Source: Rubricoccus marinus (GTDB lineage: Bacteria; Bacteroidota; Rhodothermia; Rhodothermales; Rubricoccaceae). From it: a DNA stretch of 64,000 nt. This document shows positions 33,691-41,241 of the stretch, piece after piece. Where the stretch lies: the NCBI RefSeq assembly GCF_002257665.1, contig NZ_MQWB01000001.1, positions 185,151 to 249,150 on the forward strand, written 5' to 3'. The translations under genes were made by a program, and so were the position numbers. How positions within the stretch are numbered: the stretch's first letter is position 1; the number at the start of each line of letters is the position of its first letter. The notes beneath the pieces were generated by a model that did not search any database, had not been told where the DNA came from, and worked only from the letters and a program-made list of their open reading frames with translations.

Positions 33691-34265
33691 GGCAGCAGGA
33701 GGGGGCCTCTGGCGAGCCACCGCCTCGCCAGAGGCTCCGCGCAGCATGGGAGAGCCCGCGCGGCGTGCGCGCGCGGACCTGGGGCCACAGGCTGCTCTGG
33801 GTGGGGTTGCTCGCCGTGGTCGTCTGGCGTTACCTGCCGGACTACCGCCTGCCGGACCTCGGCCCGGCGCCGCCTCTGGCGGGAACGGCGATCAGCGGCG
33901 AGGCGGTAGACCTCGGCGCCTACGTCGGGCAGGTCGTCGTGCTCAACGTGTGGGCGACGTGGTGCCCGCCATGCGTGGTGGAGACGCCCGGCTTCGTGGA
34001 CCTCGCGAACAGCTTCGAAGGCGACGTGCAGTTCGTCGGCCTCGCGGCCGAAGACGACGAGGACGCCGTACGCCGTTTCGGCGCGCGCTACGAGGTGCCG
34101 TACCCGCTCGTCATGGTGGGGGCGCTCGACGGGCCGGCGCCAGAGGGCCGCGTGCTACCGACGACGTATGTCATCGACCGCGCCGGCCGCGTGCGGATGC
34201 GGCACGAGGGGCTGCTGCTGGAGCCCGCGCTGCGGCCGGTCTTGAAGCGCCTCGCGCGGGAGTGA
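33639..34265 (+). CDS. TlpA-like membrane-anchored thioredoxin
   Basis: Up to 208 residues. A membrane anchor around residues 50-67 (LLWVGLLAVVVWRYL) precedes a TlpA/ResA-type domain: VDLGAYVGQVVVLNVWATWCPPCVVETPGFVDLA with a CPPC active site, and a cis-Pro loop GRVLPTTYVIDRAGRV. Periplasmic thiol-disulfide exchange, for example cytochrome c or sulfur enzyme maturation. The N-terminal ~45 residues derive from the dispersed repeat and motif copies, so translation probably starts later, at an in-frame GTG near the membrane segment. End of the sulfur cluster. Confidence 0.85.
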   Translation: MTPSTDPRDLRSGARDTGQQEGASGEPPPRQRLRAAWESPRGVRARTWGHRLLWVGLLAVVVWRYLPDYRLPDLGPAPPLAGTAISGEAVDLGAYVGQVVVLNVWATWCPPCVVETPGFVDLANSFEGDVQFVGLAAEDDEDAVRRFGARYEVPYPLVMVGALDGPAPEGRVLPTTYVIDRAGRVRMRHEGLLLEPALRPVLKRLARE

Positions 34266-34405
34266 GGCGCTCTAGCGGAGCCAATGCCGTTAGAACGTCA
34301 GCGACGCAACCTCGCCTAGACGAGCGCCGAACCGCGAGGTCACCGCGTCGCTGCCCTCCTCGCGAGAGCAGCCGAAGGGGCGCCAGAGGCCTCTGGCGCC
34401 GAAAC

Positions 34406-35062
34406 CTAGGCGGCCTTTCCGCCGCCGCGCACCATGTCGAACGGAAGCGCGACAGCCGAGGCGATGTTGGCGAGGTGGCTACCCATCCGGCCGATCATCC
34501 GCGCGCTGAGTGCGAGCACCGTCGCCGCGTTCGGCGTCAGCGACGTGTCCTTCGAGATGTCCTCCAGGAGCGTCGCGACGCGGGCCTTTAGGTCGCGGTT
34601 GGTGTTTAGCACGGCGTGGGCGCCAGAGGCGTCGCCGTTGGCGAACGAGCGCTTCGTGGCGTCGAACATCGCGCGGACGTCGTCGCGGATGCCGCGAAGC
34701 GTTTGGACGTGCGGCCCCTGGCGCGGGGTGTCGGCGAGGGCCGCAGCCTTGGCGAGGCTTTTCGAGAGATCGCCGCTGCGCTCGGCGTCCTGAATAGCCG
34801 AAAGGAGCAGGAGGCTCCACGAGAGGTCATCCTGCGGTGCCACCGCGAGATGCTCCAGAACGGTCCGGCGGACCGTCTTTTCCCCGTCATTCACGATGTC
34901 GTCCATCGCGCTGAGGTCCTGCGTGAGCGGCTCGTTGTCGAGCAGGCACGCCGTGGAGGCGTCGAACATCTCCGCGCTTGTCGAGAGCATCTCGCCAATC
35001 GTGGCGGTGCCCTGCTGGACGAGGGGAGAGGGAGTGCTGCGGAAGGCGTCGATGAGCCACAT
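34406..35062 (-). CDS. PhoU-domain protein
   Basis: 218 residues, all helical. The N-terminal part FDASTACLLDNEPLTQDLSAMDDIVNDGEKTVRRTVLEHLAV matches the PhoU core, where E/DxxxD clusters bind metal. The C-terminal LEDISKDTSLTPNAATVLALSARMIGRMGSHLANIASAVAL matches the second PhoU repeat (RxLERIGDHAxNIAE in canonical PhoU). No pst transporter or phosphate regulator is nearby, so it may be a stand-alone PhoU of a Na/phosphate symporter or other system. Preceded by an AT-rich stretch with possible promoter at 35075-35105. Confidence 0.85.
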   Translation of the reverse strand: MWLIDAFRSTPSPLVQQGTATIGEMLSTSAEMFDASTACLLDNEPLTQDLSAMDDIVNDGEKTVRRTVLEHLAVAPQDDLSWSLLLLSAIQDAERSGDLSKSLAKAAALADTPRQGPHVQTLRGIRDDVRAMFDATKRSFANGDASGAHAVLNTNRDLKARVATLLEDISKDTSLTPNAATVLALSARMIGRMGSHLANIASAVALPFDMVRGGGKAA

Positions 35063-35163
35063 AGGAGGTTTGGGTCTGTGTTTCCAATGTTACCGAATTG
35101 TTACGGGCTCGTTCCGAGAAGACCAGAATCGCCTCTGGCGAAGCGCACGCGAAGGGTTCGGCG

Positions 35164-35382
35164 CTACTCCACAAGCCGCTCCGCGCTGAACGCGACGACG
35201 GCGTCGTCCTCAATCTGGTACCGGATTTCGATGGGCGAGCAGCACACCTCGCAGTCCTCGACGTAGGTCTGAGAGGCGATGCTGGGGTCCAGCAGCATCG
35301 AGATGGGCGCGAGGCAGTAGGGGCAGGAGAAGTCGTGTTCGATCTCGTACACGGGCGGGAGGGGAGGTGGGAGGGACGCCAA
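35164..35382 (-). CDS. CPXCG-motif cysteine-rich small protein
   Basis: 72 residues: HDFSCPYCLAPISMLLDPSIASQTYVEDCEVCCSPIEIRYQ. The CPYC...CEVCC pattern belongs to the CPXCG-motif family of ~60-residue zinc-binding proteins found next to varied genes. No known biochemical role. The start at 35382 includes a short Pro-rich leader. Confidence 0.85.
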   Translation of the reverse strand: MASLPPPLPPVYEIEHDFSCPYCLAPISMLLDPSIASQTYVEDCEVCCSPIEIRYQIEDDAVVAFSAERLVE

Positions 35383-35477
35383 CCCCCACCTCGCGCTCGC
35401 GTTCGCGTAGGGCGCCAGAGGCGCGCGCGGGGCTCTCGCATCGCCCGTAGCTTCTGGCCGCCTCTCCCGCTCCGCTC

Positions 35478-35951
35478 GTGCCTCAAGACGTCCGCGCCCT
35501 TATCGACCGCATCGCCGCCGCCCTCGGCGACGCCGCCACCCCCGAGCGCGTGGAGCACATCGCGCGCGCCGTGTTGCAGGCGGAGCGAAAGGACTCCCCG
35601 CCGCGCGCGGCCTCTGGCGCCAGCGCCACCTCGGTGCGAAGCGTCGCCGCGAGCTTCGACGACGGGCCCGCGCCCGACGTTACGCGCTTCGTGGTCACGG
35701 CCTACGGCCGCGACACGCCGGGCGTGCTCGCCGCCGTCAGCACTGAGCTGGCCGACATGGGCGTCAACATCCTGGACGTGTCGCAAAAGGTGCTCCAGGG
35801 GTACTTCACCATCGTCCTCTTCGCCGACCTCCCCGCCGGCACCGTCGAGTTCGGCACGGTCCGCCAGAGGCTCCAGGCCCGCGGCGAGGCCCTCGGCGCC
35901 CGCGTCCTCGCCCAGCACGAGGAGCTGTTCCAGGCGATGCACAGGCCGTGA
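35478..35951 (+). CDS. ACT-domain protein of the UPF0237 group
   Basis: 157 residues from GTG. The C-terminal ACT domain runs from TRFVVTAYGRDTPGVLAAVSTELADMGVNILDVSQKVLQGYFTIVLFADL. UPF0237 ACT proteins are usually encoded directly before a UPF0210 (PFL/DUF711) gene; here that gene lies at 36428 but an extra gene is wedged between. The N-terminal ~65 residues form a separate helical extension (RALIDRIAAALGDAATPERVEHIARAVLQ) not seen in the ~90-residue usual form. Likely small-molecule sensing for the PFL partner. Confidence 0.85.
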   Translation: MPQDVRALIDRIAAALGDAATPERVEHIARAVLQAERKDSPPRAASGASATSVRSVAASFDDGPAPDVTRFVVTAYGRDTPGVLAAVSTELADMGVNILDVSQKVLQGYFTIVLFADLPAGTVEFGTVRQRLQARGEALGARVLAQHEELFQAMHRP

Positions 35952-36409
35952 GTGACGACGGGGACTGGGGACTCGGGAACGGGGACTGGGGGGCGGACCT
36001 CGCCTCTGGCGTCGTTGCCGAGCCCAGTGCCTCCGGCGCTGTACGGAGCTACGAGGATTTGCGCGTGTGGAGTGGAGGTGTCGCGCTCGCGGAGGCGGTA
36101 TACGCCGCAACTCGCACCTTCCCTGAGGACGAGCGCTTCGGGCTCACGTCTCAACTCCGGCGCGCCGCTGTTTCCATCCCGTCCAACATCGCCGAGGGCT
36201 GGGGAAGAGGATCACGGGCGGACTACCGCCGGTTCGTGATCGTCGCCAGAGGCTCGCTCTACGAGGTGGAGACGCAACTCCTCCTCTCACACCGGTTCGG
36301 TTTTCTGGCGCAAGAGGCGTACGCGGATCTACGGAACCAGACCCAAGCGCTCAGCCGCCAACTCCAGGCGATGGTCCGTTCGCTTTCTGCCAGTCCCCAG
36401 TCCCCTTAA
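35948..36409 (+). CDS. Four-helix-bundle protein of the S23 / 23S rRNA intervening sequence family
   Basis: 153 residues from a GTG that overlaps the upstream stop. The core from residue ~35 is typical: SYEDLRVWSGGVALAEAVYAATRTFPEDERFGLTSQLRRAAVSIPSNIAEGWGRGSRADYRRFVIVARGSLYEVETQLLL. Such proteins form a pentameric four-helix bundle and are found inside 23S rRNA insertions or near repeats; function unknown. The N-terminal ~30 residues (DGDWGLGNGDWG) are encoded by GGGGACT heptamers. The gene is framed by inverted GGGGACT / AGTCCCC arrays and splits an otherwise conserved gene pair, so it looks inserted. Confidence 0.9.
   Translation: MSDDGDWGLGNGDWGADLASGVVAEPSASGAVRSYEDLRVWSGGVALAEAVYAATRTFPEDERFGLTSQLRRAAVSIPSNIAEGWGRGSRADYRRFVIVARGSLYEVETQLLLSHRFGFLAQEAYADLRNQTQALSRQLQAMVRSLSASPQSP
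35960..35990 (+). repeat. GGGGACT heptamer array, left border
   Basis: GGGGACT GGGGACT CGGGAAC GGGGACT in tandem. The first 14 bases are the exact reverse complement of 36392-36405. Confidence 0.85.
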
Positions 36410-36420
36410 CCCCAGTCCCC
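36392..36420 (-). repeat. AGTCCCC heptamer array, right border
   Basis: AGTCCCCAGTCCCC at 36392-36405 then a further CCCAGTCCCC. Inverted relative to 35960-35973. It overlaps the last codons of the four-helix-bundle gene. Confidence 0.85.
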
Positions 36421-36427
36421 GCACACC

Positions 36428-37810
36428 GTGCCCCTCTCCCTCCCTGAGATCCTCGAAACCGTCCGCATGACGGAGGCCGACGCCTTTGACATCCGGACCG
36501 TCACGCTGGGGATCAGCCTCCGCGGGTGCGCCTCTCGCGACCCCGAGAGCACGCGGCAGAACATCTACGACCGCATCACGCAGACCGCGAAGCACCACGT
36601 GGCGGCGGCTCGCGAGATCGAGGAGTTGTACGGTGTGAGCATCGCCAACAAGCGGTGCTCCATCACGCCCGCGGCGATCGCGGCGGACGGGTTCTCGCCC
36701 CAGGACTTCGTGCGGCTCGCGAAAACGCTGGACAAGGCCGCGGAGGAGGTCGGCGTGGACTACCTCGCGGGGTTCTCGGCGCTCGTCGAAAAAGGCTTCA
36801 CGCCGGGCGACCGCGCGCTCATCGAGGCGCTGCCCGAGGCGCTCGCGACAACCAACCGCGTGTGCTCGTCCGTCGCGTGCGGGAGCACCCAGGCCGGCAT
36901 CAACGCCGACGCGGTCCTGGACGTGGCGCGCATGATCAAAAAGACCGCCCGCCTTACCGGCGAGCGCGATTCCATCGGCTGCGCCAAGTTCGTGGCCTTT
37001 TGCAACGCCGTGGGCGACAACCCCTTTGTAGCGGGTGCCTTCCACGGCGTGAGCGAGCCCGGCCACGTCATCAACGTCGGGATCAGCGGGCCGGGCGTGG
37101 TTCTGCGCGCCGTGAAAGCGCTCGGCGATACCGCCGACTTCGGCGCGGTCACGGACGCCATCAAGCGGACCGCGTTCAAGATCACGCGCGCCGGCGAACT
37201 CATCGGCCGCCGCGTGGCCGAGAAGCTGAGCGAGGCCTCTGGCGAGACCGTCCCGTTCGGCGTGGTCGACATCTCGCTTGCGCCGACGCCCGCCGAGCGC
37301 GATTCGGTGGGTGACATCCTGGTCGCGATGGGTCTGGAGTACGCCGGCGCGCCGGGCACGACGGCCGCGCTCGCCATGCTGAACGAAGCCGTCAAGCGCG
37401 GCGGGCTGATGGCCGCGCGCCACGTCGGAGGCTTGAGCGGCGCGTTTATGCCGGTGAGCGAGGACCAGGCGATGATCGCGGCGGCCGAGAAGGGCTACCT
37501 CACGCTCGAAAAGCTCGAAGCCATGAGCGCGATCTGCTCGGTCGGCCTGGACATGGTGGCGATCCCCGGCGACACGCCCGCCGAGACCATCGCGGGCATC
37601 CTCTTCGACGAGTTCGCCATCGGCATGGTCAACGACAAGACGACCGCCGTCCGCATCCTGCCGGTCCACGGCAAGGGCGTGGGCGAGTGGGCGGACTACG
37701 GCGGGCTCCTCGGCCGCGCGCCCATCATGCCCGTCTCGCAGCTCTCCAGCGCCGTCTTCGCGCGCCGCGGCGGCCGCATCCCCGCGCCCATCCGCAGCCT
37801 GACCAACTAG
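36428..37810 (+). CDS. PFL-family protein UPF0210 (DUF711)
   Basis: 460 residues from GTG; standard family length. Blocks: ILETVRMTEADAFDIRTVTLGISLRGCASRDP at the N-terminus, KRCSITPAAIAADG, TNRVCSSVACGSTQAGINADAVL, CAKFVAFCNAVGDNPFVAGAFHGVSEPGHVINVGISGPGVV, and the C-terminal GLDMVAIPGDTPAETIAGILFDEFAIGMVNDKTTAVRILPVHGKGVGEW. It has an alpha/beta fold related to pyruvate formate-lyase-like proteins, with no established reaction. Its partner ACT-domain gene lies at 35478. Usually a constitutive cytoplasmic protein. Confidence 0.95.
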   Translation: MPLSLPEILETVRMTEADAFDIRTVTLGISLRGCASRDPESTRQNIYDRITQTAKHHVAAAREIEELYGVSIANKRCSITPAAIAADGFSPQDFVRLAKTLDKAAEEVGVDYLAGFSALVEKGFTPGDRALIEALPEALATTNRVCSSVACGSTQAGINADAVLDVARMIKKTARLTGERDSIGCAKFVAFCNAVGDNPFVAGAFHGVSEPGHVINVGISGPGVVLRAVKALGDTADFGAVTDAIKRTAFKITRAGELIGRRVAEKLSEASGETVPFGVVDISLAPTPAERDSVGDILVAMGLEYAGAPGTTAALAMLNEAVKRGGLMAARHVGGLSGAFMPVSEDQAMIAAAEKGYLTLEKLEAMSAICSVGLDMVAIPGDTPAETIAGILFDEFAIGMVNDKTTAVRILPVHGKGVGEWADYGGLLGRAPIMPVSQLSSAVFARRGGRIPAPIRSLTN

Positions 37811-37869
37811 CCTCTGGCGCCAGAGGCATCCGCGCGGGCACGCCCTTCTCGACCCTGCCATCTATAGAC

Positions 37870-38784
37870 GTGCCGCAGCAAGACCCCGCCGAGACGCCAG
37901 CCGCTCCGACCGCGCCAGAGGCCTCGGAACCGGCCGCGCCAGAACCGACCGGGCCGCGCGTGTTCACGATCACAGCGCTGGGCTGGATCGCATTCCTCGG
38001 AGGGCCTCTGGCGGGAGGGTTCGCGCTGGCCTACAACGCGAGGCGCTTCGGCCACGCTCGCGAGGCGACGTATGCTGTGGCCGGCGGGATTGTGGCGACG
38101 GCGCTCCTGCTCGCGCTGATCCTCCAACTTCCCGAGGCTGTGACAGGCCACTGGGCCTATCGCGGCCTGTTGAGCGGGCTCTGGGCAGTGATCACGGTGG
38201 CCGTCGCCGAGAAGACCCAGAGCGAGCGCATGGATGTCCACTTCGCGGCTGGCGGACGCAAGGGCTCTGGGTGGGCAGGTGCAGGGATGGTTGTTTGGGG
38301 ATTCGCTGTGCTTGTGGCACTCGGAGCGATCGTTTCCTTGGCGATGCCCGTATTCGAGGGGACACCGCACGAGCGCGTAGGCGGCGGGACCGTTTATGCC
38401 TCTGGCGACGCGACCGAGGCCGATGCGCGCTACGTCGGCACCGCGCTCCGTCAGTTCGGCTACTTCCCAGATGGAGAGGCCGCGCAGGTTTCCCGTACCC
38501 AAGACAGCGCGCGAGTGTCGATGCTGCTGATTCCTGAGATAGAGACGGATACGGTGTTCCTCCAGGAGGTCCACCTCCTCGCAGCCCATCTGCAGCAGGC
38601 GCTCCGAGCGCCGGTCGCCATCGTCAACGTTGTGGACGGATTCTCCGGCCGGCGCCAGACCGTCCTCACCGACGTGCTCCCGCCGGAGCTACGGTTCCGG
38701 CCTCCGCCCCCTCCGCTCCCTGAGCAGAGCGGACCACCTCCGGCCGCCCCCGCAAGCGGACAGTCTCTGGCGCCAGAGGCATGA
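37870..38784 (+). CDS. Membrane protein of unknown function
   Basis: 304 residues from GTG 37870. An acidic Pro/Ala-rich N-terminus (APEASEPAAPEPTGP) shaped by iterated motifs leads to four hydrophobic segments between residues ~33 and 170 (ITALGWIAFLGGPLAGGFALAYNARRFG; YAVAGGIVATALLLALILQL; WAGAGMVVWGFAVLVALGAIVSLAM). Residues ~180-275 form a soluble domain (DARYVGTALRQFGYFPDGEAAQVSRTQDSARVSMLL), then a poly-Pro tail. No family recognised. Overlaps the next gene by ATGA, so co-translated with it. Confidence 0.7.
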   Translation: MPQQDPAETPAAPTAPEASEPAAPEPTGPRVFTITALGWIAFLGGPLAGGFALAYNARRFGHAREATYAVAGGIVATALLLALILQLPEAVTGHWAYRGLLSGLWAVITVAVAEKTQSERMDVHFAAGGRKGSGWAGAGMVVWGFAVLVALGAIVSLAMPVFEGTPHERVGGGTVYASGDATEADARYVGTALRQFGYFPDGEAAQVSRTQDSARVSMLLIPEIETDTVFLQEVHLLAAHLQQALRAPVAIVNVVDGFSGRRQTVLTDVLPPELRFRPPPPPLPEQSGPPPAAPASGQSLAPEA

Positions 38785-39398
38785 GCCTTACACCGTCGCC
38801 CCCGTCGGCCAACCGCCAGAGGCCTCGGGCGGCGTGGCTGACGGCGCCACGGCGTTCGTTTCGGGTCGCGCAAGAGGTGCCGCTCGTGATCGAGGTGGAG
38901 GATTGGAACCCGTTCTGGAACCACCTGGGCCTGTACGCGAGCGGCCTCGCGGTTCTCTCCCTCGCGGCGTTCGTCTACTTCCGGCTCGACGCGTGGCGGC
39001 GCGGGATGGTGCCGCTGGCATCGGGAGAAGACGTGCTGAACGTGGGCGCGCCTCTGGCGGTGATGGCACTCGGCGTGTGGCTGATGCGGCGGCGCGTCTC
39101 GCCGGAGGTGATCGAGACCGTGACGGTAGATGCCGAGTGGCTGACCGTCAATCGAGTCCACCGCCAACGGGTGCGCATCCCGCGGCGCTCCATCACAGAG
39201 GTTCGGAGCCTCCGCTCACCGGTGACCTCGCGCAACGCCGCGCGCGTCGTCCACGCCAGAGGCGCCCTCGATCTCGGCCCGTTGCGCACGCGCAGCGTCT
39301 ACACCGTGGACGACGCGCCTGACCGCTTCGTGACGCTTCTCGAACGCGCCCTCGCGCCAGAGGCCTCTGGCGATCTTGAGAGCCCGACCTCCGCCTGA
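38781..39398 (+). CDS. Membrane protein with possible PH-like domain
   Basis: 205 residues; start overlaps the upstream stop. Two membrane segments (~49-65 and ~88-105) enclose a short loop. The C-terminal part VTVDAEWLTVNRVHRQRVRIPRRSITEVRSLRSPVTSRNAARVVHARGALDLG looks like a bacterial PH-like beta domain. No specific name. Transcriptionally tied to the previous gene. Confidence 0.65.
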   Translation: MSLTPSPPSANRQRPRAAWLTAPRRSFRVAQEVPLVIEVEDWNPFWNHLGLYASGLAVLSLAAFVYFRLDAWRRGMVPLASGEDVLNVGAPLAVMALGVWLMRRRVSPEVIETVTVDAEWLTVNRVHRQRVRIPRRSITEVRSLRSPVTSRNAARVVHARGALDLGPLRTRSVYTVDDAPDRFVTLLERALAPEASGDLESPTSA

Positions 39399-39401
39399 TT
39401 C

Positions 39402-40313
39402 ATGCGACCGATCGCCTTTTTACTCTCGTTCCTCGGAGCGGCGGCTGTAGCGCAACCCGTCGCCGTGCCCGGCACGCGCGCGAGCCTCACGCCGCCCGAG
39501 GGGTTCGCGCCGTCCGAGCGCTTCGCCGGCTTCGAGAGCGGCAGCCTGGGCGCGTCCATCATGGTCGTCGAGATCCCCGAGGCGCCGCTAGAGGAGATCA
39601 TGGCCGCGTTCACGCCAGAGGCCCTCGCGACGCAGAACATCACCGCAGCCGCGCGCCGCGAGGTGGGCATTGGAGGCGTCACCTCTGTTCTCGTCACCGG
39701 GCAGCAGCAGGCCTACGGCGAGACGTTCGACAAGTGGATCCTGGCCACGGGGGACTCACTCGGCGTGGTCATGGTGACGGCGGCGCTCCCCCAGGGGGCC
39801 TCTGGCGAGGCACAGCAGGAGATCGAGCGCGCAGTGCTCTCGCTGACGATCGGAGCGGCGCCCGAGGATCTCTTCGAGGGGCTGCCGTTCCGGCTGGACG
39901 CGCCAGAGGCGCTCCCGGTCCGCAAGAGGATCGGCGCGTCGCTGCTCCTCGCGCAGGGCTACGGTGAGGCGCAGCCGGCGGGCGCGCCGTTCTACATTGC
40001 CGCGCTGGGCGCCGCCCCACTTGGCGACGACATCGCAGGCGCCGCGGTCCAGCGGCTCCGGCAGACGCCAACCGTGCGCGACATCGGCCCGGTCGAGACG
40101 CGAGAGCTGGAGGTCGGCGGGATGCCGGGCGTCGAAGCCATCGCGCAAGCCGTCGACGCGGACTCAGGGGAGCCCGTCATGGTTGTGCTCGTGCTCGTGC
40201 CCACGGTGGAAAACGGCTACCTCATCATCCAGGCCATGGTCGGCGCCGAGGCCTGGGAGGAGTGGGGCCCCCGCTTCCGAGCGGTCACGGACTCGCTCGT
40301 GTGGACGCCGTAG
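39402..40313 (+). CDS. Exported protein of unknown function
   Basis: 303 residues, signal peptide MRPIAFLLSFLGAAAVAQP. The body starts VAVPGTRASLTPPEGFAPSERFAGFESGSLGASIMVVEIPEAP, a pattern like periplasmic proteins of the DUF1795/DcrB kind, and has two repeats of a similar fold (residues ~20-150 and ~160-300). Three bases after the previous stop, so likely the third gene of this unit. Function unknown. Confidence 0.7.
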   Translation: MRPIAFLLSFLGAAAVAQPVAVPGTRASLTPPEGFAPSERFAGFESGSLGASIMVVEIPEAPLEEIMAAFTPEALATQNITAAARREVGIGGVTSVLVTGQQQAYGETFDKWILATGDSLGVVMVTAALPQGASGEAQQEIERAVLSLTIGAAPEDLFEGLPFRLDAPEALPVRKRIGASLLLAQGYGEAQPAGAPFYIAALGAAPLGDDIAGAAVQRLRQTPTVRDIGPVETRELEVGGMPGVEAIAQAVDADSGEPVMVVLVLVPTVENGYLIIQAMVGAEAWEEWGPRFRAVTDSLVWTP

Positions 40314-40376
40314 GAGCGCCAGAGGCCCCGTGATCTCGGGAGCCGCCAGAAGCTGCCTGGATGGTAGTCTCGCGCC

Positions 40377-41015
40377 ATGCCCACCCCGACGTTTTTCCGC
40401 GCCCCGTCCACGTCTTCCGCCGTGGGACTCGTCCTCGCCAATCTCGTGCCTCTGGCGGGCGTGATCTGGTTCGGGTGGGACCTGTTCGGCATCATGTGGC
40501 TCTACTGGGCGGAGAACGCCGTGATCGGCGTGTTCGGGGTGCTGCGGATTATCACCGCCGGTGAGATCCACCACTGGGCGACCGTCACAGGGCGGACGTT
40601 CCTGGCCGCGTTCTTCTGCGTCCACTACGGCTTCTTCTGGTTCGTCCACGGCGTCTTTGTCTACGCGCTTTTTGGCGGCGGGCGCGAGTTGGAAGGCGCG
40701 GGGATGGCAGCGCTCAGCGGCGTGCCGATCGAGGGGCTCGTGCCGCTCGTCGTCAGCCACGGCGCCTCGTTCGTGATGAACTACCTCGTGGGCGGCGAGA
40801 GCCGGAGCACGTCCGGGCCGGCCGAGATGACGAAGCCCTACGGCCGCGTCGTCGTGCTTCACGTCGCCATCCTGGGCGGCGGCTTCTTGCTCGTGGCCGC
40901 TGGCGGCGCGGTCTGGGCGCTCGCGCTGTTCATCGTGCTCAAGACCGCCTTGGACCTCGGCATCCACCTCAAGGGCCACCAGATGCGCCTCGCGAAAACG
41001 GAGGCCGACGCGTAG
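40377..41015 (+). CDS. DUF6498 integral membrane protein
   Basis: 212 residues, about five membrane segments. The block WFGWDLFGIMWLYWAENAVIGVFGVLRII and FLAAFFCVHYGFFWFVHGVFVYALFG are typical of DUF6498 proteins, with conserved YWxEN and HYGxFxxxHG. No known activity. Stands alone after a motif copy. Confidence 0.8.
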   Translation: MPTPTFFRAPSTSSAVGLVLANLVPLAGVIWFGWDLFGIMWLYWAENAVIGVFGVLRIITAGEIHHWATVTGRTFLAAFFCVHYGFFWFVHGVFVYALFGGGRELEGAGMAALSGVPIEGLVPLVVSHGASFVMNYLVGGESRSTSGPAEMTKPYGRVVVLHVAILGGGFLLVAAGGAVWALALFIVLKTALDLGIHLKGHQMRLAKTEADA

Positions 41016-41051
41016 CCCACGAGGGGAGGCGCCCCCGGCCTCTGGCGCCAG

Positions 41052-41146
41052 AGGCCTGCAGCACGCGAAGAGGCCTGCAGCACGCGAAGAGGCCTGCGGC
41101 ACGCGAAGAGGCCTGCGGCACGCGAAGAGGCCTGCGGCACACGACG
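41052..41146 (+). repeat. 19-bp tandem repeat, five units
   Basis: Unit AGGCCTGC(A/G)GCACGCGAAG starting at 41052, 41071, 41090, 41109 and 41128; the fifth is diverged. No spacers, so not CRISPR. It fills the gap between the DUF6498 gene and the helicase gene together with motif pairs at 41039 and 41218. Confidence 0.9.
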
Positions 41147-41241
41147 CGCGGCACACCCGAAGCGCACGAAAACGCCCGCCCCGGCGCGAGGCCAGAGCGG
41201 GCGGAATCTGTCAGAGCGCCAGAGGCCTCTGGCGAGAGGGG

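Noticed and set aside
41052..41146. CRISPR-like array
   Set aside because: Units are directly adjacent with no spacers and no cas gene is present.
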